Assembly (NCBI RefSeq): GCF_029852145.1
Contig: NC_079976.1
Coordinates: 11,258,104-11,322,103, forward strand
Direction of reading: 5' to 3'
DNA length: 64,000 bases
Source of the DNA: Microplitis mediator
Lineage: Eukaryota; Arthropoda; Insecta; Hymenoptera; Braconidae
The translations under genes and the position numbers were made by a program. How positions within the stretch are numbered: position 1 is the first letter of the stretch; each line of letters starts with the position of its first letter. Positions 54,181 through 64,000 of the stretch are shown piece by piece. Under the pieces are notes generated by a model. It did not search any database. It saw only the letters and a program-made list of their open reading frames with translations, and had not been told where the DNA came from.

Positions 54181-55235
54181 ATCGTTGTCAAAAAAATTTA
54201 AAAAAAAAATATTTTTTTCTGACAAATGGAAAATTGCTAAACCCATTGATTCAAAATATTTTTTAGCGTTAAAGGCTAAAAAACTGCATCAAATGTTGCC
54301 TTAAATTTCAATATCGGGTAATTAGTTCGCAAGATAAATAACAATTTACTTCATTTTTCCTGGATAGCGCATCACGTAATTCATCATATGTTCTAAAACT
54401 TATTCTGGCCTGTTGCCTTAATAGTGTTCGATGATCCCCAAGTAAATTATTGCAATCAGTTCGTTAGTTTAACTAGTACCATCATCAAAAATTTTGAAAA
54501 ATTACTGATTCTAAAATTTTGTTCCGTATGTTTTATATTTTAACTCGCTGGTTCAATTCTAAGTTCATGTAACTCCCTATCTTGATCATTTCTATTAATT
54601 TTGGTCCAAAAACATCGAACTTATCAAGCACAATGGTGAGCAGAACTTTACAAAATAATCCTGATCATCACTTGGAGCAAAGAATTTTGTTAAACGCACA
54701 TGATGGTAGACTCGATCACTTCACCTCTTTGGCTGTATTCAAACGCACGGAGTACTTGAGACAAACGAATCTGGTTTGACGTTAGGAATTTTTTTTTTTA
54801 AAGTGTATCCTTCAATCAATTATTCTTTGTGACCAAGAAATGGGTGGATACCCGACCCTAAGAGTCTCATCATAAGTTAGCTTAATAAGATGACTCCGAA
54901 CCAAAAGTCTGGGTTGACTGCAAATAATAAAAAAAAAATCTCTTAGTCGCGCTCAATGTGCAATCTTTGCCAGTCGCCATTGTAATCGTGACTTGGAGGT
55001 GTGGGTCACCTTAGCACATCAAAAAGTCCAAGATTATAATATTACTCTCATCTATCTGTAATCCGATGAGGTGTTCTACTAACGCTTACTCAGTCCCAGC
55101 TCATTCATTCACGTAAAAAATACATTTGCACTCGCTCAACTAGAACAAAATTCGTGTTATTTGAAAGATGATTTATAAATTGATAAAACGAACACAATTT
55201 CAAGTCAATTGTGAAAATAACTTGTGATGTCTGTC
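54181..55235. other. Unassigned region
   Basis: AT-rich to 54600, then a less AT-rich stretch. A 65-codon plus frame (54582-54779, containing NNPDHHLEQRILLNAHDGRL) has reasonable composition but no recognised domain. 54930-55010 includes GCAATCTTTGCCAGTCGCCA. No repeat partner in this window. Confidence 0.35.
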
Positions 55236-55450
55236 AATGTCTACACAGAAAAAACAGTTAACTTGAATCAAGAAAAATATTCTCGATTCAAGAAATTTTT
55301 TTTGATCGATTCGGAAAATCAAAGTTTACTTGCCCCAAGTAAACAATTATCTTGAAATTTTTATCTTGAATCAAAATTTTTTTCTCACGTCAACATATTT
55401 CTACGCTTAAATAAAAAAAATTTTACTCGTTTCAAGAGTTTCTAATTTGT
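55236..55450. repeat. AT-rich element fragment related to 11940-12557
   Basis: ACACAGAAAAAACAGTTAAC at the left, then AAAAATATTCTCGATTCAAG and TTACTTGCCCCAAGTAAACA; the ATATTCTCG vocabulary matches the 12-kb element. Ends are not well defined. Confidence 0.35.
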
Positions 55451-55740
55451 CACGATCGGAGTGAGTGGAGGCGACGGGCGGAAGGGTTATTTTAATTTAC
55501 TATTTAATATCGGATTACCGAATTACCTCGACCGGCCATCGCAGTGCAGATGCGCTTATGAGAAAGACAGATACGTGTGTATCCGTTTGTTTTTACTTCT
55601 ATTTCACTCTCTCTTTCTCCATGCGTTATACCATCATATTTCGATATTATAATTATTGTTCATTTCAGAGTACTGTTAATTGATTCAGAGCAAGTCCAAC
55701 AATTTAAAAAATTTATTGGATGTGCTCTGAATTATTACGA
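55451..55740. other. Unassigned sequence
   Basis: GC-richer start (GGAGGCGACGGGCGGAAGGG) and overlapping 60-70-codon plus frames without recognised domains. Confidence 0.35.
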
Positions 55741-56578
<838 letters not shown>

Positions 56579-57014
56579 AAATTGTTTTGAGTTAAATTTA
56601 AATTATTTAGGATTAAAAGTAATTTATGTGTATCGATTGTTACAAATTCTTAAAGTGAGAGATATATTTTTTTTAACAAGATGCATTTTTTTCAGGCAGT
56701 ATTGTATTTGCTTGTTTGAAGAAAATCAAATCTCCTCCAAAAACAGATTCTCTGTAAAGAGTTGCGCCAAGTATATGTTCAACATTGACGTCAGGCTACA
56801 TTAAAAGTAATATTTTTCAAAAAAGTCTGAAATCATAAAAATACCAAGAAATTGAGTTTTTTAAAAATTATAAAATAAATACTTGAATGTACTTGGTGTG
56901 CGTTATGCAGAAAATTAACTATTTAGTTTTCAATTTCGCTTCAAAATTAAATTTTTTCGAAACAAGAGAATTTACTGTCTTGAACCAAAAAAAGTTTTTG
57001 AATCTAGTGTTTTG
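56579..57014. other. AT-rich spacer between two RPT-A copies
   Basis: No gene or repeat recognised. Confidence 0.4.
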
Positions 57015-57690
57015 TAACTTCCCGCTAAGAAAATTGTAAATTTTCAAAAATTCGGGAAGTTATTGGTTTTGGTCCGATTTACAAAAATCGAATTTTCATC
57101 AGATGTCGACGTTTTGAGGTCCTAGGAAGCTATTCTGACTAATTTCAAGATGATGTCCGAGTGTATGTATGTATGTATGTATGAGCGTACGTGCGTATGT
57201 AAATACCTGTATCTTTTGAACGGATGAACCGATTTTGATCTTTAAGATGTCATTCGACGCGGCCTGTTAATATCTTGAAGCTGTGAGAAATTGAGCTTGA
57301 TCGGTGGGCTCGTTCAGAGATATTCCAAACATAAAATTTTTTCAAAAATGTTTTTTTGGATAACTTTTAATGTGCTTGATGGATTGATTCAAAAATCGAC
57401 TGGGCTCTAGAGCTTTATAAGTCGCGTCGAATGCCACCTCAACCATCAAAATCTGTTCATTCGTTTAAGAGAAACCGTTGTCGAAAGAATTAAAATTTGT
57501 TTTTTTTTTTTTTTTTTGAAATATCTCAAAAACGACTCAATAAATCAAATTCAAAATTTGATCAGCTTTAAAACTTGATAAAACGCATTGATTGCCACCT
57601 CAACCGTCTCAATCGTTTTATTCGTTGGAGAGATATCGTTGGAGAAAAAATGGTGTAAAACTATTTTTTTTGAAAAATATTTTCGAGCTC
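57015..57690 (-). repeat. RPT-A copy 9
   Basis: AACTTCCCGCTAAGAAAATT, GAGGTCCTAGGAAGCTATTC, GTAT tract (57163-57200), ATGAACCGATTTTGATCTTT, variant GATATTCCAAACATAAAATT, ATGCCACCTCAACCATCAAA and ATTGCCACCTCAACCGTCTC. It ends within the GAGCTCGAAGAG block, so the extreme left end is missing. Confidence 0.75.
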
Positions 57691-58053
57691 GAAGAGTCTT
57701 ACTGAGATCACTAGGTGGCTCATTCGACATCTTGAGAACTTCTTAAAGACTTTAATACAAACTAGCCCTCGCTAGTGATATCGAGGCAAAACTAGAAATC
57801 GCGCCACCTACAACTCATGCGTAAGTATTACATGAACCAGTATCCGTGTACACTCGTATGTGTGCATTTTACTGTATGCAGTAAATAATCTATTAGAAGA
57901 ATAAAAATTATGTTTATAAATATTACGAGCAGTTGAAAAAATAATAAAGTGTAAATTAATTGTGTAATTACGTTGTTAATATCTTAGTGTATAAATAAAT
58001 AATTTATTTTAATAATGGATGCAATTAAAAGGCTTGATACAATAACCAAACTC
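57691..58053. other. Unassigned sequence with an ACTAGCCCTCGCTAGT motif
   Basis: Contains AACTAGCCCTCGCTAGTGAT and ATCGAGGCAAAACTAG (57760-57795), similar in wording to the GC-rich hairpin repeats at 58634-58760. The rest is AT-rich. Confidence 0.4.
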
Positions 58054-58612
58054 CGACGTTTTGAGGTTCTAGGAAGCTATTCTGACTATTCCCGGGTAGA
58101 CGTCCGTGACTATGTGTGTGTGTGTGTGTGTGTGTGTGATTTTTTTTCGTCCGACGATATCTTTGGAACAAATCAACCGATTTGAACGTACTTGGTGGCA
58201 ATCGAAAAGGCTCACCAAAACTTAGACTTGATTAGATTTTGGGGTAGATCGGTTATGTAGTTTACGAGTTCTACGAAGAATAAAAATAAAAATTTTTTTT
58301 GTTTTTGGTTTTTTGCGTATAACTTATAAACCACTTGCCCGATCCACTTCAAAATGTAATCAGTTTTAAGTCTTGTTGGGCCCTCCCGATTGCCACCAAG
58401 AACGTTAAAATCGGTTCATACTATCCAAAGATATCGTCGGACAAAAATTATAATTTTTTAGTGAAGCTATGTTTTGCCGGCCTAACAAATTTTTGAGCTC
58501 GAAGAGCTCGAAGAGCTCAAAAATTTACAAGTAATAATGTTTCCAAGCTCCCTGAGCTTAGAAACAACGGGAAGTTTTGGGGCTGGCCCGCAGAGTCAGG
58601 CGGTTTTCAGAT
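58054..58612 (-). repeat. RPT-A copy 10, divergent subtype
   Basis: GAGGTTCTAGGAAGCTATTC, (GT)n, AACCGATTTGAACGTACTTG-GTGGCAATCG, an A/T centre (58285-58300), the inverted partner CGATTGCCACCAAGAACGTT, then GAGCTCGAAGAGCTC blocks, AACGGGAAGTTTTGGGGCTG and GGCCCGCAGAGTCAGGCGG. Only two units, one in each orientation, so the palindromic design is clearest here. Confidence 0.75.
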
Positions 58613-58629
58613 TTTTTATTTCAATTCTA

Positions 58630-58760
58630 GGCAAACTAGCCAGGCGCTAGCGAGCGCCTCGATATTATACTGGCTAGCGCCTGGCTATAATCTAGTAAAA
58701 CTAGCCAGGCTCTAGCGAGCGCCTCGATTTCATTTCTACTAGGTCTAGGGTCTGCAACAG
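58630..58760. repeat. GC-rich hairpin repeats (ACTAGCCAGGCGCTAGCGAG)
   Basis: GCCAGGCGCTAGC (58639-58651) has a perfect inverse GCTAGCGCCTGGC (58673-58685). A direct repeat of the left part, ACTAGCCAGGCTCTAGCGAG followed by CGCCTCGAT, lies at 58700-58727. Function unknown. Confidence 0.6.
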
Positions 58761-58809
58761 CGCTTTCGCGCTTGAGAAGTGCAAAATTTTAAAAAATAAA
58801 TAAGTATTA

Positions 58810-59615
58810 CACTGTAAAAAATCCGGAGTAAATCCGGATTGAAATTAAATCCGAATGCACTCCGGATTCACTCCGCCACTTGGAGTTCCGGAGTTTTAAA
58901 AAAATCACTCCGCATGCGGAGTGAATTGGGAGTTTTTTTTTAGCGGAGTGATCTCGGAGTGACGCGGATTTTATTTCATTCCCAATTCACTCCGGTCCGA
59001 AGTTTTAACATCTAAATTAATTTATATCAAACTGTTAAACAGCGTGTGTGTGCGAGTGCGAGTGTCTGTATGTGCGGGTGCGAGTGTGCAAATGTGTGCG
59101 TGTGTGTGTTCGGGTGTGTGCGTTTATGCGAATGTGTTCGTGTGTGTTTTCGGGTGTGTGCGTGTGTCTGCGTGTGTCTGATCGGGTTTGTGCGCGTGTG
59201 TGCGAATGTGTGCGCATGTGTTCGGGTGTGCGAATATGTGCTTGTGTGTTCGGGTGTGTGCGGATGTGTGCATGCGTGTGTTCGGGGGTGTGCGAATGTG
59301 TGCGTGCGTGTGTTCGGGTGTGTGCGTATGTGTGTTTGGGTGTGAGTGTGTGTGCGTGTGTGTGCGTATCAGTTGATCAGTACTGTAATACGTGAATTTT
59401 TATTTCGATTTTACTTTGTAGATTTATATTTTATAAATAATATTTTTAAAATTCCCCTCCGGAGTGAATTTAACTCCGGAGGGATTAAATTAATAAAAAA
59501 ATTGTACACTCCGCGAAAACCCCCCTGAAGAGTGAATTTCACTCCGAGGGGAGTGAATAATTAAAAATTCATTCACTCCGCATTCACTCCGGATTCAATC
59601 CGCATTTTTACAGTG
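58810..59615. mobile_element. TIR element with ACTCCGGA subterminal repeats
   Basis: Ends CACTGTAAAAAATCCGGAGT and (reverse complement) CACTGTAAAAATGCGGATTG. TA precedes and follows. Near both ends there are many copies of ACTCCG or its inverse (for example CACTCCGGATTCACTCCG). The middle (59043-59368) is a GTGTGCG-rich minisatellite. No transposase; frames in the minisatellite (Cys-Val repeats) are artefacts. Confidence 0.75.
59043..59368. repeat. GTGTGCG-type minisatellite
   Basis: Irregular GT-rich repeats with interspersed GTTCGGGTGTGTGCG units of about 30-40 bp. Confidence 0.85.
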
Positions 59616-60656
<1,041 letters not shown>

Positions 60657-63438
60657 CAAAAAACAAACAAATTTTTTTTTTTTCTTCCAAACAGGTTCAA
60701 AAGTTTCGTTTAGATAAAAAAAGACGCCTGTGAAAATTAGAGCTCTTAATATTAATATTAACATCGTCCGCATTGCACTTTTCTATTTCCCATAAGAATA
60801 ACATGGAAAAATTTTTTTTTAAGTCTTCTGATTTTTATAAGTAGCTAACGATGCGTCATAGGAATAATTGGCAAGCATATTTTTGTAGGGAATTAAATGC
60901 TCTACAAAAAAAAAAGATTCTTATCATTTTTTGAGGAATCCATTTGTTTAAAAGTTATTTGAGGTTGAAGTCGAATTCATATTAAATTTTGAGATTTTCT
61001 TACTTTTCCGGCGAAACTATCAGACCAATTACAAAATATTATTGGACCTTTTTTGTAGACAATTTTATTCCCTAGAAGTTATGTTGAATAAAGTTTTTTC
61101 GAATTCAGCATTGTTTTCTAGTTATTTTTATTTTAATGTCATGCTTATAAAAAAAATAGTCTTCTGATCGATTTTAAGAGCTTGACATTAAAATAAAAAT
61201 AACTAAAAAACAATGCGGAATTCGAAAAAACTTGATTCAAAATAACTTCTAGGGAATAAAAATGTCTACAAAAGAGGTACAATAATATTTTGTAATAGGT
61301 CTAATAGTTTCGCCGGAAAAGTAAGAAAATCTCAAAATTTAATATGAATTCGACTTCAACCTCAAATAACTTTTAAACAAATGGATTCCTCAAAAAATGA
61401 TAAGAATCTTTTTTTTTGTAGAGCATTTAATTCCCTACAAAAATATGCTTGCCAATTATTCCTATGACGCATCGTTAGCTACTTATAAAAATCAGAAGAC
61501 TTAAAAAAAAATTTTTCCATGTTATTCTTATGGGAAATAGAAAAGTGCAATGCGGACGGTGTTATTACAGGGTATATCTCAACCTTGCCAAGTTTGGCGC
61601 CTTTATTAATTGATCTTAATAAGGGCGCCACTGGAAGCTAAGACTCGGCCTTCCAGAACCAGAGATGTTTAATTTTATAAATTAGGGTCGTTGAAAAGTA
61701 TAAGAGTGAGGAGATTGAGGCATTAAATTAATTTTTTAGACACAATTTAAATCAATATAATTTTAGATTTTATTCACCAATTAACACTTTGCCCTCCGGG
61801 CTTTTATTCCTTATTATTATTTTTAACAAAACTGTCCACCGGACTTCTTATTCTTACAACTAATTAACTAAAATTTTGTCTACCGGACTTTTATTAATTA
61901 TACGAACGAGTCCCCTGGACTTTTATAATAAATTGACCACCGGCCAGATCCCCTGGATCTTTTATTATTTACGACGAACGAGTCCCCTGGACTTTTACAA
62001 CGAATTGGCCACCGGCCTGATCCCCTGGATCTTATTTAAAATAAACGAATGAGTCCCCTGGACTTTATAATAACTTGGCCATCGGCCAGATTCCCTGGAT
62101 CTATTATTTTAAAACGTTTCCACAGGAAACTTAAATTTTCTCACACACACACATACGTTTTGATTCTCGAGTCCCGAGGACTTATTCACACTCACACACA
62201 CGTTTACAATAATTATTTCACCGACTACTTCACACACTTTAGTTAATCACAAATTTATTTAATTTTCCACTGGACTAAATTTATATCCGCAAAATTTTAA
62301 TTTATAAATTTACTGACTCTGCCAAATTTAATAAGATAATTTTTTCAACACGACAAATCTTAATTTACGTTATAATTTTATACTTAAAATTTTCCGCGAC
62401 AACATTTTATATTTTCAGTTTTTCAAGTATCGAGTTTTTGAGTAAAGAAGTTACTGATACTGGAAAACTGACGCCAACGACAAACGCTATCCCTCTTTTT
62501 CCTTTTATAACTTGTCTTCACGTTAATAACCGAATTTCACATCAAGAACGGACTTCTATTAATAATAATTTTAATTAATTATAAGTTTTATCGTTATCAC
62601 TATTATCACAGCACTTTCAAATTCAGCCGTGTAAAATTCTTGTAACTTAATTTTTATCGTAGTAATTAAAACTAATTTCATTTGTCAATTAACAATTTCT
62701 TAATATTAATTTTATAATTTATAATTACTGGCTTTCTGTCGAGAAATTATCAGACGGACCGCGTATTAATTTATTTCGAATTCTGGCCTTCTTGCCGAGA
62801 ATTTATATTTTAATACAGTCAAACAGGAAATGGCGATTGCCCACGAATTAACTTAATTATTATTTCTCAATTAATTAATTAATCAATTGTGGCCACTTGC
62901 CGACGATTTATTTACCCTGTTTAATTTTCCTTTATCCAATTGATATTGGCGTCATTTACTTCTTACAGCCTTCCCGCCGATTTCCGCTTTCCCGTCGCTC
63001 GTTACTGTCCACCTCGTAATCCTTCTCAATAGTTCCCGTGCGGTCACCCGTCCAACTGTTCTGCCGGTCCGTCCGACTGTGTCCGTTTTCATTCTTGTCA
63101 CTCACTTATCAAATCTAAGTTCGCGATCATTCGGCCATTATCGCAAAATCCACCACTCCAACTTATTTCCTTATTGGGTCTTGGGGACGAGCCCCTTAAA
63201 TTAGCGCGCCCGGCGACAAGTCGATGAAATAGTAACGCATATGGGGTACTATGGGTAATTAATCAACCGCGGGAAATCAGGTTGATTTAAAGTTGTAAAT
63301 TTAAATTTTTAACCCGTTACAGTGTTAATATTAATATTAAGAGCTCTAATTTTCACAGGCGTCTTTTTTTATCTAAACGAAACTTTTGAACCTGTTTGGA
63401 AGAAAAAAAAAAATTTGTTTGGTTTTTGAATTACCCTA
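60657..63438. mobile_element. Fold-back F7 (TAGGGT-type) split by a solo LTR
   Basis: Left end GAGGGTGATTCAAAAAACAA and right end (reverse complement) TAGGGTAATTCAAAAACCAA. Arms pair from 60657-61090 with 61125-61560 and, beyond the insertion, 63322-63438. Landmarks: TTTCGTTTAGATAAAAAAAG, TTAATATTAATATTAACATC, AGGGAATTAAATGCTCTAC. Without the insertion the element is about 1 kb, almost a pure hairpin. Right flank ATATATAT; left flank does not match. Confidence 0.75.
61565..63321 (-). mobile_element. Solo LTR (1757 bp) inserted in F7
   Basis: On the minus strand it begins TGTAACGGGTTAAAAATTTA and ends GATATACCCTGTAA. GTGTTA (61559-61564 and 63322-63327) is duplicated at both borders, and the F7 arm is continuous when the insert is removed. 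The minus-strand start TGTAACGGG resembles the LTR at 48212. 61900-62110 has tandem palindromic units (AGTCCCCTGGACT, GATCCCCTGGATC). The GC-rich 62950-63220 region includes GGGGACGAGCCCC. No internal coding region. Confidence 0.65.
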
Positions 63439-63456
63439 ATATATATATATATGTAT

Positions 63457-64000
63457 TAGGGTGCTTCATTTCAGAGCAACATTTTTTTTTTCTAAGTGCA
63501 TGTTTAAAAAACCATACTTCAACACAAAAAAACAATTTTCGCGCATGAAAAAAAATTCTATGTCGATTGCAGACCTAGCTTATCGAAAAATTCGATTTTC
63601 CCATTTAAATAACACGGGAAAAAATTTTTTTTTTTGCTTTAAGTATTGTTAACTCATTAAACAAATTAATAGATCAAAAAGACTAATACATATTTTTGTA
63701 GGAAATTGAAAGCTCTACAAAAAAGGTCTCTTATTATTTTTCGATAAATCCATCTGTTCAAAAGTTATTAGAGCTTGAAGGAAAGTTGGAGATCTTTTTA
63801 CTTTTTCGGTGAAACTATCAGTCTTATCCCAAAATGTTGTAGAATCTTTTATGTTGACAATTTTACTCTCTACGAATTACTGTCAGTAAAATTTTTTCAA
63901 ATTCCGCATTATTTTCTATTCATTTTCATTTTAATTTAAAGCTCTTAAAAACTGGTTCTGGTCGATTTCAAGAGCTCGACATTAAAATGGAAATAACTAG
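63457..64000. mobile_element. Fold-back F8 (TAGGGTGCTTC end), cut by the window edge
   Basis: Begins TAGGGTGCTTCATTTCAGAG in (TA)n and contains the shared module GGAAATTGAAAGCTCTACAA-AAAAGGTCTC with ATCCATCTGTTCAAAAGTTA, as in F3 and F7. The inverted partner must lie beyond 64000. A 63-codon frame at 63461-63652 lies in the arm. Confidence 0.6.

Noticed and set aside
59035..59395. Cysteine-rich frames that resemble knottin-like proteins
   Set aside because: The cysteines come from GTGTGC minisatellite repeats and are present in every frame.

Overview
This is an AT-rich eukaryotic window that consists almost entirely of nested transposable elements and their remnants. No host housekeeping gene, rRNA gene or CRISPR array is visible. 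The families present are an R4/Dong-type LINE, a CsRn1-like Ty3/gypsy element with a tRNA-Trp primer-binding site, APE-type LINEs, hAT-like fold-backs, a tRNA-derived SINE and many MITEs. With the (TA)n and (CA)n tracts they suggest an arthropod, most likely an insect and possibly a hymenopteran; that assignment is inference from the element repertoire.

Layout. 0.7-7.3 kb: one decayed LINE (plus strand) split by a TIR element, a MITE and a copy of a modular repeat that I call RPT-A. 7.3-11 kb: more RPT-A copies, a locus of inverted 15-bp arrays around a SINE, a MITE, and a possible 43-aa secreted-peptide ORF. 11-20.9 kb: an AT tandem array, a 3.65-kb hAT-like fold-back with 8-bp target duplications, then a transposon with 552-bp inverted repeats and one intact 243-aa zinc-finger ORF. 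20.9-28.2 kb: three fold-backs and a solo LTR packed into (TA)n tracts, one fold-back carrying a 1.9-kb GC-richer insert. 28.2-32.4 kb: an R4-type LINE (minus strand) abutting a 5'-truncated LINE (plus strand). 32.4-42 kb: RPT-A, a TIR element with a nested piggyBac-like MITE, a tRNA-like sequence and another fold-back. 42.0-46.7 kb: a gypsy element (minus strand) with both LTRs. 47.3-53.2 kb: a purine-biased LINE (minus strand) interrupted by a solo LTR. 53.2-64 kb: RPT-A copies, a SINE, long microsatellites, a CACTG-ended element rich in ACTCCGGA, and a fold-back split by a 1.76-kb solo LTR.

None of these genes form a host pathway. The LINEs and the gypsy element carry endonuclease, protease, reverse transcriptase, RNase H and integrase domains that are now broken by stops, frameshifts, deletions and insertions. 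The only clearly intact multi-domain-sized frame is the 243-aa minus-strand ORF, which looks like the DNA-binding half of a transposase without its catalytic half. RPT-A is the dominant unexplained feature: about ten copies in 64 kb with a conserved modular, partly palindromic architecture. All family names come from motif recognition by eye; no database search was run.
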